Positions 46,371 through 58,598 of a stretch of 64,000 nt of DNA are shown one piece after another. The notes under the pieces are model-generated. The model was not told where the DNA came from, searched no databases, and saw only the letters and a program-made list of their open reading frames with translations. The first letter of the stretch is position 1, and the number at the start of each line of letters is the position of its first letter. The stretch is from the NCBI GenBank assembly GCA_030512335.1, contig JAULSU010000001.1, positions 2,542,001 through 2,606,000 of the forward strand, in the 5' to 3' direction. Source of the stretch: Immersiella caudata. Taxonomy: Eukaryota > Ascomycota > Sordariomycetes > Sordariales > Lasiosphaeriaceae. Both the position numbers and the translations under genes were made by a program.

Positions 46371-48164
46371 GGCGGCGAGGGTTGCGAGGGTGAGCGAGCA
46401 ATAGACGGGCGATAGAAGCGCAACAGTGTCGACCTCTACGCGTTGGTGATGGAGAAGGTGTGTCGGGGGAGGAGGCGCGGGGTCAGTAGCGATGCCAGTG
46501 TTGTGGAGGTGGCAAGGTAAACAAGAAGCGCGTCGGAGTTGGCGCGTGCGTGATAAGCTGGTCGGTCGCTGACGTTCATAAAGACGCGCGGCGGAGTAAA
46601 CCCAAAAAGAAGCGAGCGCGATCGCAATAGTCGCCAGACGCAATGCGATGCGCGGAGGGCTGGATGCAACAGAAAACGAGGTGCGATGGCGGCGATGAAG
46701 GCAAACGGATCAAGGAGGAGGGGGGAGTGGTGGTTTGCAGATTGTTGGCGGGTGATTTGTGGTCGGTAAATTCCATGCGTTGCTCCTGTTGCGAAATTTG
46801 AGAGGCTGGGGGGTTCCACCAGCCACACCGAATGCATTCAGATCACGTGGCGTTTGGTTCCTGGCCTTGGCGCGTACTCCTGCATTTTGGGGAAGTATTT
46901 CTCAGCAAATCTGCTATGTGGTGTACTTGACGTGGTCATGCCACCTCGCGTCTCAGCGGCGAAGCATCCATACCGGAAATGTTAAGGGTCGGTCGTTTAG
47001 CGATTCACATCTTCACAGTATCGTCAATATTGGTATCGACAGCACTGCATTTCTGGAGATTATCTGCTCAGCTGCCTGGGTGGTTCAAACTTTTTTTTTG
47101 GGGGGGGGGGGACATTAGTCTTACCGTACCGGATCTATGAGGCTAAACGACCTTCGCAGCATCGACTTCACCATCTCAGACGCACCTCAAGTCGAGAACC
47201 AAAATGTCACCAGATTAAGGTACGTCATTTGTCGTCGCTCTTGGCGTTGATTCCAACACAACCAGGGGCTCGCTGTCTCCTTCACATGGCGGTCCGATGG
47301 AAGAACTGGCATGCCGGCACCCTGCCTGCCAATCTGTTTGGTGTGCCTCATACCTCCCCATATCCCCGAATGTTCTGTCTCGCGGCAAGTGGCTTTTGAA
47401 TCCAGGAAAAGACTCTTTCATTACGTCTAACGATTCCACCATGGCTTGACATACTCGATCACTGAAGTACTGCAGGTGTACTTCCACCTTACCTATCCAG
47501 GACCGGCAATCCCTTTGCTCATGGCTTGATGTGTTTGTGCGGAACGATTGGGAGACCAATGCGGTTGACTGGAGCTTCGGATCGTGGTTGGTCACGCCTT
47601 TGCAAGTACCAATTTAGGGGAGCGCAAAACCGCCACCCTAAAGTTTCCTTTGCTGCGGATAATAACTCTATCCTCATCTTGGGGCCTGAGTCTGATGCCC
47701 GCCTTAGCATGCGCTCTCTTTTGTCCTTACTACGCCTTGAGTATTATCTTCAGGCTTGCCATGCCAGGTTAACGGCGGTGGTATCGGTTCCTGAGAACTG
47801 GGATCTGCCTGCCGGATGGTGGAGCGCTAAAAGCACCTGCTGTCAGCCTCACAAACACCCCTGTAAGCCGCCAAAGGCCAAGTGCCACCAGATTCAGACA
47901 CGTTCCACCAACGGCAGCGCGACCAAAGTTTCCCATTGAACATTTTCCACTCCGCCGACTTTGCGAACAGCTCTCCACCAAAAAAAAACCCCCCCCAGCT
48001 GGCGATGCCATCCCTCTGCATCCTCTGTTTCTCCTAGCTGCGCTTGCTGCGTCGTACCAGCGCTGCTTTTTATTAATTGGCTGTCAGCTGCACGGGTTGA
48101 TGACGCTACACCCAGCCGGGTTCTGTCGCGCCCAGGCATTGCGATATCCCCTCCCTCCGTCAAG
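46371..48164. other. Divergent intergenic region, RAD21 / PMR1
   Basis: 1.8 kb of promoters and leaders. Two homopolymer junctions occur: T9G12 at 47091-47111 and A9C8 at 47980-47996. An open frame on + at 47526-47939 has no family resemblance. No gene recognised. Confidence 0.55.
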
Positions 48165-51100
48165 ATGGACCGGTTTACACGAAGAGACGGCGATGGCACC
48201 TTGCCAATGTTTGGCCCAGGCCACCGCGATGATAAATCCACCCCGCGCATCAGCGACGAGAGTTCGCGCTCCAAGTCGCCGCGAAACCATCACCAGAGGA
48301 CCACCTCAGCGCAGTCAAGAGTACGCACAAATCTGGTGGATGCGGAATTTGGATGCCATGAGCTACCGTTAGCTGACTGTTTGCCTGCACAGAGCGTGGC
48401 CGATCGATATTCCTACCAGACGCCCGCCGAAGTAGCCGCAAATCTACGGACCTCCCTCGCCCACGGCTTGACGCCTGCCGAAGCCGTCTCTAGGTTACGA
48501 GATGTAGGGCCGAACGAAATCCCACATGAGGAACCAGAGCCATTATGGCTTCGGTTCATCAAGCAGTTTCAGGAGCCATTGATTCTTCTGTTACTGGCCT
48601 CCGCCGGCGCATCAATACTCGTGGGCAATATGGATGACGCTGTCAGCATCGCCGTAGCGGTTACGATTGTCGTCAGTGTGGGCTTCGTCCAGGAATATCG
48701 CTCGGAAAAGTCCATCGAAGCGCTGAACCATCTGGTTCCCAATCACGCCCACTTGGTACGAAAGCCGGAGAAGAAGATACAGAGTTCCAAGTCGCCAAAC
48801 TGGCCAGCGAATGGCGATGATACCTCATCTCAGGACATGGATTCTGGCTCTGCGACCCCTGACGAGGAGATCTTGGAGGCAACATCGTCGAAGGTCATGG
48901 CCGCCCAACTGGTTCCGGGTGATTTGGTTTTGTTCACCACCGGCGATCGTATCCCTGCGGATATTCGGGTGACCAAAGCTTTGGACCTTACAATTGATGC
49001 TTCGAACCTCACTGGAGAGAATGAGCCCGTGAGGATTACGGCGGATGCACGCGCGCAACGGAGCCTCACGCCGTCGGTTACGGGGGGTTCGAACCTCCAA
49101 CTGCCAAGCCCTTATTTCGCTCCTCCTGGTCACGCTTCTGGTGGAGAGAGGGGGGACAGTGCTACAAATATTGCGTATATGGGCACGCTGGTGAAGTCCG
49201 GACATGGCCAAGGGATTGTTTTTGCAACTGGCGGTAATACTCAGTTTGGCACAATTGCTACAAGTGTTTCGGGCACAGAGAGCCCCAGGTCGCCTCTCCA
49301 ACTCTCCATGGATGAGCTGGGGACACAGCTAAGCAAGATGTCGTTTGTCGTTATTGGGCTCATCTCTCTCGTGGGCTGGCTGCAAGGCAAGGGGCTCTTG
49401 GAAATTTTCACAATATCGGTCTCGCTGGCTGTCGCAGCAATCCCAGAGGGCCTGCCTATTATTGTTACCGTCACGCTGGCATTGGGTGTTCACCGGATGG
49501 CGAGACATAACGCTATTGTTCGCAGAATGCCCAAAGTCGAAACCCTTGGGTCTGTCAATGTGGTTTGTACCGACAAGACGGGTAAGCCACCGCTTGCCAA
49601 TACTAGCCAGAAACACGTCGCTAACACTCCCAGGAACGTTGACAATGAATCATATGACGGCGGCCAAAATGTGGTTCTTCGGTGCTGATGCCGCTCTTGA
49701 CGTCGACTCTGATGATGAGGCAACAGAGACGAAACCAGATCCCGCCACGCTCAGGATCGTGCGCATTGGCAACATTGCGAACAATGCGCGCCTCGCTAGG
49801 CATTACACCGAGAATGGAGCGGCCGCTAGAGCTGTGCTTTCCTCCACCCAGGGGAGGGACAACACATCGACTTACACTCGTTGGGTGGGACAGCCCACCG
49901 ATGTCGCCATGCTTGACCTTCTGGATCGGTTCAAGGAGCACGACATTCGTGACTCAATTGGCCACAGGGCAACTGAAACGCCTTTCAGCTCTGAACGGAA
50001 ATGGATGGGCGTCACTATTGGCACCGAAGGCTCCAAGCATGACAAGGAGTTCGCGTATGCGAAGGGTGCTATCGACAAGGTTCTAGACATGTGCGACTCG
50101 TACATCACCAAGGACGGACGCGAGGTCGTACTTGATTCGAACCGCCGCATTGAAGCCCTGAAAGCAGCCGATGCCATGGCGTCTCAAGGGCTTCGAGTCC
50201 TCGCCTTTGCGAGTGGCGCTGTCAGTAAGTCTGCTAGAAGCAGAATTCGCGGCGACGGCTCAGAAAGCCCGACACCCCAAAGCATCGAGGACATTTACAA
50301 GGGTTTGACGTTTGCTGGCCTCGTCGGAATGAGCGATCCACCACGACCCGGAGTTGGTCGTTCGATTAGGAAGTTGATGCGTGGACGTGTCAAGGTTATC
50401 ATGATCACAGGTGACGCCGAAACAACAGCCCTGGCAATCGGCAAGCAGCTAGGCATGGCCATCGCGGCGCCTTCGGATCACTCGGCAGGCCAGGTCAGCG
50501 TCAGGCCGGTTCTGCGAGGCGATGAGATCGACGCCTTGTCCGAGGAGGACCTGGCCCAGGCTATGGAACACACCACGATTTTTGCGCGGACGAACCCGGA
50601 TCACAAGATGAAGATCATCAGGGCTCTTCAATCCCGCGGCGATATTGTTGCAATGACGGGAGATGGCGTCAATGATGCGCCGGCGCTAAAGAAAGCTGAC
50701 ATCGGCATCGCGATGGGGTTGCACGGCACGGATGTAGCAAAGGAGGCTGCCGACATGATTTTGACCGACGACGATTTCTCTACCATTCTCCACGCCATTG
50801 AAGAGGGCAAGGGGATCTTCAACAACATTCAGAACTTCCTCACATTCCAGCTGAGCACAAGTGCAGCTGGCCTGTCTCTGGTCCTTCTGTGTACCTGTTT
50901 GGGTTTCAAGTCCCCTTTGAACGCGATGCAAATTCTCTGGATCAGTGAGTGCTCCATTCTATGTGACACTTCAATGCGCTAACACCCCGGTAGATATCAT
51001 CATGGACGGACCCCCTGCCCAGTCCCTCGGTGTTGAGGCTGTAGACAAAGACGTTATGAACCGGCCACCACGTAAGAGGAACGACGCTGTTCTGACAAAG

Positions 51101-51532
51101 CCCCTAGTCACTCGCGTCTTGCAATCCGCCTTCATCATCATGGCGGGCACGATGCTAGTTTACAGACACGAAATGATGGAGGACGGAGAGGTCACAAGGC
51201 GCGACACGACCATGACCTTCACTTGCTTCGTCCTTTTCGACATGTTCAACGCCTTAACCTGCCGCTCCGAGTCTAAATCGGTTCTCCGCGGCGAGGTGGG
51301 CCTTTTTACTAATACCTTGTTTAACTGGGCTGTATCGCTCAGTCTGGTAGGCCAGCTTCTGGTTATCTACTTCCCCTGGCTACAGGAGGTATTCCAGACG
51401 GAGGCGCTGAGCCTGCGCGACCTTTTGTCGCTGGTCGTGATGTGCAGCAGCGTGTTTTTAGCAGACGAGTTCAGGAAATGGTGGAAGTATGGAAGGAGGC
51501 GGATTGGGAGTAATTATAGCCAGGCGGTGTAG
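48165..51532 (+). CDS. PMR1: PMR1-type Golgi Ca2+/Mn2+ P-type ATPase
   Basis: Exons 48165-48320, 48393-49581, 49634-50944 and 50994-51532 give 1064 aa. Secretory-pathway Ca2+-ATPases pump Ca2+ and Mn2+ into the Golgi for glycosylation and sorting. Seen in order: cation-ATPase N domain ([16 protein letters not shown]), helices M1-M2, actuator loop with LTGENEPV, the M4 motif [17 protein letters not shown], and the phosphorylation motif CTDKTGT (Asp about 446; the motif is split by intron 2). Later come hinge [14 protein letters not shown] and M6 [13 protein letters not shown], which is typical of SPCA pumps. An inserted acidic loop (about residues 180-220) is longer than in yeast. Intron 1 is 72 nt, in frame and stop-free, but has donor GTACGC and GCTGAC...CACAG, so I treat it as spliced. 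Confidence 0.95.
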
Positions 51533-52415
51533 AATCGGGATGGCGGTACACATTGCAGCGTTGGAACAGCGTTATGCTGTATTATACATTGGGTAGTAGG
51601 CATCATAGATGTTTTAGCTGGGAAGACCGGCTAGGGTTGTATCAAAACATGACAGCGATGGCTTCGGTGGGTGTTCCGCACAGTGAAAGTGTGGAACGTA
51701 TTTTGGTTGTGTTTTTTTTTTGTCTGCTTGAATCTGGGTAAGCTCAGGTAACTTCATTCTAGTCTCAGAGGGTTTGTCGGGGTTTGGTCATGTTTAGATG
51801 CGGGTTGTTCCTTTTGCCCTCCTCCCTTCTGTGTTCATCTTGATGGGGAAGATGTTCGAGAACCCCCGCCGTACAACCCGCCGTATTGAGTTCCTCGTCT
51901 CTTATAAGGTGCAGTTACTTCGTAGCATCGGAGCTAGGCCACCTAGTGCTTCTTGTGACGCAAGTGTCGGTTCTTCCGCCGCGAGCGGCACCTTCGCCGA
52001 GTCGTTTAGAAAGAAGGCATGTCGGATTTTTCCTTCACCAAGAGGTAGGGAAGCAATCTTGCTTAAACCGTCGTATAATCCAAATCAGTCGGGGTTTGAA
52101 GAAATACAATTCTTCGCAGTCGTGGACAGACGATTTCAAACACACATTCCAGGTTGTTGACGCCAGCAAGGGACCAAAAAAGGGGTACCCCACGTTTTCC
52201 AGATCCCCACAACGACCCAACGTTGGGGGCGGAGAGCGGGGCAGCTGCAAGCTTCCCGCCCCGTCCAACCACACCACCAAACGCCAGCTGGTCGAAGAGT
52301 GACACCACAAACTTACACCAGCACCGAGGTCAACGGTCGACGCGCAAACCGCTTACCACGGCACTCCACCCTTCGAGCAGCAATGCGCCGCTACTAGCTT
52401 CCACCGGCAGTCCCA
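51533..52415. other. Intergenic region, PMR1 / COG4
   Basis: 3' region of PMR1 and promoter of COG4. The GTTCGAGAACC sequence near 51855 only weakly resembles a tRNA B box. No gene seen. Confidence 0.55.
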
Positions 52416-54998
52416 ATGTCCCTGCCGGCCCTTTCCAATGGCGCGCCCAAGGGCGGTAGCAACCGCCCCATCAGCATCAGCACCACACTCCGCACACCCA
52501 CAACCACCACAGCCATGACCCTCCCCACACCACGATCGCACAAACCGCCTCCCTCCTCTTCCGACCCATCCTCCGCCCTCCTCGAAGTCACCAGCGCCAC
52601 CGAAGTCCGCGCTGCCCTCGCCGCTCTACACACTCAAGAAACCACACTCTCCTCGCACCTCTCCGCCCTGCTTTCCGCCCAGCAAGACATTTCCCGCTCC
52701 CTCGCCCGCCTGGACAACCTCCGCGCCGGCCTCGGCGCCCAAGTCATCGCTGCGCGCGGTATCAGCAACGCCATGCTCTCCAGCGCCGCCTCTACAGCCT
52801 CGCACCTCTCCGGGCACGTGCGCGCCCTCGATCTAGAAAAGCGCCGCGTGGAGGACACCCTCCGAGTGGTCGAGCAAGTCGCTGAGCTTAAGGCATGCGT
52901 AGCCGGTGTGGTAGGGAGCATGGGTGCACCGCAAGACTGGGAGGCAGCGGCGGGGTACATTGCTCGGGCGGCCAAGGTGCCGGATGAGATTGTGCGGGGG
53001 GGTTTCGCCGCAGCGGTGGTGCCGACGGTGGAAGTCCCGGATGCGCCTTGGGTGACGCTCGAGTCGGCGCGGGAGAGTCTTTGTAAGCTGTTCCTGAGGG
53101 AGTTTGAGAAGGCCGCGACGGAAGGGGACGGCGCAAAGGTGACGAGGTTCTTTAAGCTGTTCCCGTTGATTGGGAGGAGCGATGCAGGGTTGGATGTTTA
53201 TGGCCGGTATGTCTGTCAGGGGGTGGCGAGCAGGGCGAGGGCGATGCTCAAGGAGGGGCAGGCGCAGGCTCAGGGGAGGAGAGATGGGATATTTTATGCA
53301 GGGGCGCTGACGAAGCTGTTTGAGCATATTGCTGAAATTGTGGATGGGCATGGGAGCGTGGTAGAGAGGCATTACGGGGCGGGAAAGATGGTGAAGGTGA
53401 TTGAGAAGTTGCAAATGGAAGCGGATGTGCAGGGAGGTATCATTTTGGACTCGTGGAGTGATGAGCGGGCGGTAGATAGGCGCCTGACGGATGTCAAGAG
53501 CTACCCGTTCTCTTTCCTGGTGCAAAGCTTTCTAGGGCAGCAGAGAGGTTTTGGGGGGACGCCAAGGATGAATTCGCCGGCGCTGGGCGGAGGGACGAAT
53601 GAAGCAAGGAGTAGCGAGGACGAGGGTGTCGATATGAAGGAAGTGGATGCTCTGCTTCGGGAGATCGCCGCCATGCTGGAGAAGTGGTCTGTTTATGCCC
53701 GGTTTCTGGCTCGGAAGTGCAAGGTGAGTTGCTCGGCAATTAGCAAAGGGTGTTGGTGCTGACAGTTGCAGGAACCGGATGCCCCTGAGGATGCACCTTT
53801 CACCGTGCCAGATGTGCTGGTCAAGTCCAACTTGAGCAGGAAAGTGTATGCGAAACTCATGGCGCCTTACAAAGAGCTATCAACATTCTTCTTTAGGAGG
53901 TCGGTTGAGAAGGCTTTCCAGATGGACGAATTCCCTAGCGGGTTAACGCTCAACATGAGCAAGACCATTGAGAGCAACTCGCCCTACATCATCTCGGCAG
54001 TTGACGTCGTCATGTACATCGTCAACGCTGTCATTCTACGATCTTTATCAACAGCTCAACGGGGTTTGATTGACGAGGTTCTACCAGTTATTTCTACTCT
54101 CCTCGGCACTGACTTCGTGGGCATGATACAGCGGAAGATGGGAGACGAGCTAAACCCTAATAAACCCTATGGTTCGGACAGGCTTCCGCCCGAGAGCAAA
54201 ATTGTCGCTTTCATTGTGCTGATCAACAGCCTCGACATTTCGAACGAATATCTCTCCCGCATCGTCTCAGGAGTTTTAGGGTCATCGCACCAGGGTGGAG
54301 TGACACAAATACCCAATGACGCCTCGTCAATACCCGACTCATCGCCCCTCAAAGAGGCATTCCCCTTCAAGAACGATCTCCGCGCTATCGCTACGCGGTT
54401 ATCGGGCCTCAACGCATCTTTCACCACCAAAACCACCGAGCTCCTCAACCTACAAATTCAAGAGCTTTTCAAACAGGTCTTCAAGCCACGGCTCCGGTCT
54501 GTACACACTGACCCATTTCGCGACGCCAACTACGGCCTCACGGAAGAGGAGCTTGCAGAATGGGCGGCAGAGAACGATGAGACCGAAGAGGACGTTGTCG
54601 ATAAGGTCGTCCGCATCTTCGAAAGCAGATGGGAAGCACTGATAAAGCCTATTGGGCGACTCATGACACCGCGCACATTCACTACGGTGCACGATCTTAC
54701 GGCCCGATACCTCGCGCGGGTGCTAGAGAAGCGCGTGTGGGGTTATGCCGGGGGCAAGTGTAGTCCATACGGAGCGATTCGCATGGAGAGGGACTTTGGC
54801 GCCATTGTTGGCGTTGTGAGCCGAGGGAACTACGCCGTGCGGGAGGTATTTGGGAAGACGACGCAGATCCTCATGGTGGCTAATATGGATGATGAGGAGT
54901 GGGATGAGATGGTGGCCGGAGTGGACGAGGATGGTGGGATGTTGTGGGTGTTGAGCGAGGATGAGAGGAAGAGGGCGAGGACAATAGTTAAGACGTGA
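52416..54998 (+). CDS. COG4: Conserved oligomeric Golgi complex subunit 4
   Basis: Two exons, 52416-53723 and 53772-54998, give 844 aa. COG4 belongs to lobe A of the COG tether, which guides retrograde vesicles inside the Golgi and binds the SNARE partner Sly1. The N-terminal coiled coil (EVRAALAALHTQETTLSSHL onward, about 55-160) is followed by the COG4 core (FKLFPLIGRSDAGLDVYGRY, ALTKLFEHIAEIVDGH). The second exon has the conserved MAPYKELSTFFFRRSVEKAF and the C-terminal fold with VHDLTARYLARVLEKRVWGY. A Ser/Thr/Pro-rich leader of about 50 residues precedes the coiled coil; an in-frame Met at residue 34 (MTLPTPRS) is an alternative start. The GCAG acceptor with a GCTGAC branch gives a clean join KCK-EPD. 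Confidence 0.93.
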
Positions 54999-55410
54999 GA
55001 ACGTCGATTGCAACGTGTCTCCCTGAAATGGGGTTAGCATTGGAAGGCTGTCATACGGGAAGGTCGGCTGGTCGGGACAGACAAAAGTTTGCAGCATTTC
55101 GATCGGTTGGAACATGGGTGATGGATGTTGAGAAGAGTGCATAAACCGGAGCCTCCTGGCTGCCCTGCAACGATGGCTTTGATCTTATTTTGGGGCCCAA
55201 AGTTGTCGACGGTACAGGGCACGTCTTTCCAAAACAGAGTGCATGCAACCATTCCGCTGCATTCGCATCCCCCAAACAAACCCAATAAATACCTAGCCTT
55301 GCGCTCTCGTGACGGGCTCATGCTTCCAATGTAGCTGCTACCAGGCTACCTGCATCGCTCCTACCATCAACCCCTGAAACCCCAAACCGCCCACCACATC
55401 ACCAACCTTA
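54999..55410. other. Intergenic region
   Basis: 3' region of COG4 and promoter of the PSI-domain gene; C-rich close to 55410. No gene seen. Confidence 0.55.
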
Positions 55411-56043
55411 ATGAACCCCGCGCTGACCCCCTCACATTTCACATCAGCAGCCTACCACCACAATCTCTCAACCCTCCCGCTCACTCACTACCTGCTCAAT
55501 CGCATTCAAACCGTCCACTCTCTCATTATGAATACCACACTTGATAAACCCGATGACCCTTTCTTCCGCTGCTGGGCCCACAACCAATGCGGCTGGTGTC
55601 TGGACGAGATTGGCTGCTCATGGTGTCCGTTTGTATGATAAAGAACCGGCCCTAGTTGTTATGAACTCTCCTGCTTAGACATCTTATGGCTAACAGAGAT
55701 AAAGACCCAATCCTGCGTACCAAATCCATACGCGCTCCAATTGCTCGCGCCTGCGTGGGACGAGCACATCTGCCCCGATAGCAAGAATGAGAAGTGGGAG
55801 ATACGAACGAGGCCGCTTGGGTGTCGCGTATCGACGGTTACGACATTGAGTGTGTTTGTGACGGTTTTTGCGACGCTGTGGGCGGTGATTTTGGTTTGGC
55901 TTGTGGTTGTCGGCGTGAGGTGGGTACGGAGTTATCACACGAAGCAGGAGGCTGGATGGTGGAAGGTTTGGAGGCGGCTACCTGGGAGGGAAGAGCTGAG
56001 ACAAGGTAATGCGCGAGAACAGCAGCCTTTGCTGGGGGCATGA
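55411..56043 (+). CDS. Small PSI-domain single-pass membrane protein
   Basis: Two exons, 55411-55632 and 55705-56043, give 186 aa. The PSI-like cysteine cluster is FFRCWAHNQCGWCLDEIGCS followed by WCPF, SCVPNP and ICPD, giving about eight spaced Cys that should be disulfide-bonded outside the cytosol. One strong membrane helix follows (about 135-157, VTVFATLWAVILVWLVVVGV), then a basic tail with RSYHTKQEAG and a C-terminal NAREQQPLLGA, where EQQPLL resembles an acidic dileucine sorting signal. No classical signal peptide is visible. Function unknown; this layout is shared by many ascomycete genes. The GAG|ATA alternative acceptor six bases upstream would add two residues. Confidence 0.82.
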
Positions 56044-56126
56044 TTGTTGGTTTGATGGTTACAATGGTAAGGTGTTGGATATTGTATTTATAGGGATGCT
56101 ATCGCTCAGTCATTCCAGGTTGCTGG

Positions 56127-56429
56127 TCACCCCGAGCTCACGGGCGGAATGATGGCGACCTCGTCGCCTTCCTGAATAATAACTGGCCCTTCACCACTTG
56201 CATCGTCTTCCTCGCCTTCCGGCAAGTCGACATATGTCAAGTTGATAGTTACGAGGCTGTTATCCAGCACGCTCTCCTTGATGCCCTTGTACCGCTCCTC
56301 CAGCGTCGCAAATAACTTGCTGAGCGGCAGCGGGGCCGGCAAAGCTTCCACATTCTTGGACGTGAAAGATCCGGCGCTGGCGAAATAGAGGATGTTAAAA
56401 TACCCCTTGGGCGGCTTTGGAGTCGACAT
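56127..56429 (-). CDS. MOCS2A: Molybdopterin synthase small (sulfur-carrier) subunit
   Basis: Coding sequence in one exon, 100 aa, with a ubiquitin-like MoaD fold: MSTPKPPKGYFNILYFASAG, LFATLEERY, NSLVTINLTYVD, then GDEVAIIPPVSSG at the C-terminus. In the family the C-terminal Gly is thiocarboxylated and feeds sulfur to the large subunit to make molybdopterin, the cofactor of nitrate reductase and others. The last residues are SSG rather than the GG of bacterial and animal proteins. A probable 5'-UTR intron lies upstream (donor GTAAGT at 56622, GCTAAC branch, CACAG acceptor at 56440). The stop lies 83 bp from that of the convergent PSI gene. The large subunit gene is not in the window. Confidence 0.92.
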   Translation of the reverse strand: MSTPKPPKGYFNILYFASAGSFTSKNVEALPAPLPLSKLFATLEERYKGIKESVLDNSLVTINLTYVDLPEGEEDDASGEGPVIIQEGDEVAIIPPVSSG

Positions 56430-57202
56430 CGCTCCTGAACTGTGCGACCATGTTAGCAACTGCGTCATCGCCAGGAGCGAGATAACAAGGAGCAAGCAGA
56501 AGTGTGGCAAGTCAGAGATCTTGGTGATTGTAAAAGCATCATACTGAGAATCAAATTACAGTGCGTGTGTTTTCCTCATCCACAGGTGGGGTGTAGTGGC
56601 TAGAAGTTGGAGATCGACTTACTGTAGGTTTGATGCGCGGTTGTCGAGTTCAACATTTGGCGGATCCTGAGTAGAAAAAAAAAGCTCACATATTGGATGT
56701 GGACAAGCTGCGGATTAGTGTTCGTCACGTGGGAGATGTGAGGCAATTATTCAGGCGCTACAGATGAGATAGACACTCGCCCTCGCATCGCATGCCATAA
56801 TAAGCTGAGCGAGTGCCAGCGCAGGCAGATTACAGCCCATGGAATTTTGCTCGATGGTGAGGTGAAGCGGGAGAAGAGTTTGGTGCTTGAGCATGGGAAA
56901 GATTTTATAGGTGGGGAGGTTTGGAACTGAAAGTGGGGCCGAGGACCCTGATGGCCTCTGACGCACTGTCTGGTGGAGCAAACTCAAAGCTGCCTCAGAC
57001 GAACCATTCCAGGTTGCGAGCTCTTGCTCTGAGCGGCTTCTTCGCCATGCATGCGGCACAACTGATGGCCGAAACGGATGCCAGGTGCACACAGCGAAGA
57101 AGCGGGGAATTTGCTTCTTTCTTTTCCGAACGCCAACGCAGTGTCCAAAGAATAAATAGAGTCGTTGCTAACATCATTGGGTATCGTTATGACGAGGCAG
57201 CT
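56430..57202. other. Intergenic region, MOCS2A / DCTN2
   Basis: Contains the 5'-UTR intron of MOCS2A (56440-56622) and its promoter, plus the 3' end of DCTN2. An A run lies near 56675. No gene seen. Confidence 0.55.
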
Positions 57203-58598
57203 TTAAGACAGCTTAGCCATCTTGCCCTCAATATCCTTCACCCATCCTGACATTACTTCCGTGTTCTTCTCCATGGCGACATCCCCATCCCTTATGGCCG
57301 ACTCCACTTTTTCCAGTCCTTCTCTCCACTGTTGAATGTCGCTGGCCATCTCCGACTGTTTCTGCTCCAAGCGAGCCACAGTCTCGGCGGCAGTCGCAGC
57401 ATCGGCGTGGATCATCCGCAAGGACCGTAGGCGGTCAAGCAAAGGAGGCAGCAGTGGGGTCAAGCTCTCGATAGTTGGTATCGTACCGTACAGAGCATTG
57501 ATCTTTGCTGTTTGCTCCGAGTCCTCGGAAGGCCCTTCCTCTGATGCGGCCCCTGCTTGAACGAGAGCCTCATGCGCGGCTTTGGCGTTTCGGCGATTCT
57601 TCTCCAGTGTGTCCGCTTCTTGCGATAGTATCCGAACCCTGCGGCTGATGCTGTCCAGAGACGCAGTCGACGCTTCTGATAAAGTTGACACTTGCTTATG
57701 AAGTGTTTCCAAGAGCGGGAGAATGGCACGAGGGAGGCCGTTTGAGTCCAGTTCAGGCATTGCCGCAGATCCAACACCCAGCGACCTCTCGAGAACAACG
57801 AGTCGGTGGTCGAAGTCCGCCGCCTTGGCCAGAGCGTGTGTTTGCTCGTACGACGGCGCATAAGTGACTGTGTAGCTGGCGAAGCCCTCAGTTGTTTCTG
57901 AAGCATGCGCGTCCTTCCCCAGGGCGCTGGCTGGCAGGGGGATGGACCTCGGAGACCGAGTATTGTCAAGCCGTGATATCTCGTCCAAGGTTTTGCTCAG
58001 AGACTCTATCTCTTGCTCCTGCACCGCGTTCTCACCATCCGTCTTCGACATTGAAGCCTTTTGCTTTCCATATTCCTCCTTGGCTTCCTCAATCTCCCGC
58101 TTGAGACGCGCAATTCGCCGTGCCAGGTTTCCTGCGTCGTCATCGTCGCTAAGGTCGCCAATCTCCTCGGTCCCATCTTCCAGTATGCGGTGCCGTCGAC
58201 TTGATGCTTTGTACGACTTCCGTTTGCCGTCGAGTCGGTCTGAGAAGTCTACATCACTTGCGTCCACGGCGGCGGGCATAAATCGAGCTCGGGCATGGTC
58301 TATCCGGATGCGCGACCGCGAGATGGCCACATTGTCGTTGTCGTCGTCGTCGTCGTCGGAGCCATTTTCGGAGGGCGAGCGAACTGTTGTGGGCTGTTGA
58401 GATCGTCAGCCCAGCCGGATCACGAGTGCAAACAGACTCACCGGCACAGTCGAGTTGTCGTCCGTTAGTTCTGGGGTTTCGTAGATGTCGGGTGCGGAGT
58501 CCTGGCCGTGAAGGTTAGAGTGGGAGCTTCCGCGCTGGGAGCGGCAAGTCTAATCTCACCAGGTCTGGTAGAGCTGCATATTTCCTATTGGAAGCCAT
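57203..58598 (-). CDS. DCTN2: Dynactin subunit 2 (dynamitin, p50)
   Basis: Exons 58598-58560, 58501-58442 and 58393-57203 give 429 aa. The start MASNRKYAALPDLDSAPDIY is the conserved dynamitin N-terminus. It is followed by ETPEL and a seven-residue D/N run coded by a GAC microsatellite, then FSDRL and a long coiled coil (about 135-170 and again 240-425, ending GWVKDIEGKMAKLS). Dynamitin forms the shoulder of dynactin, the cofactor that links cytoplasmic dynein to cargo, and is needed for nuclear migration in fungi. The first two exons are very short (39 and 60 nt) but give the conserved N-terminus exactly. Divergent from the RTC4-like gene. Confidence 0.93.

Noticed and set aside
58330..58360. 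TCG/CGA trinucleotide repeat
   Set aside because: It is coding: the Asp run of dynactin subunit 2.
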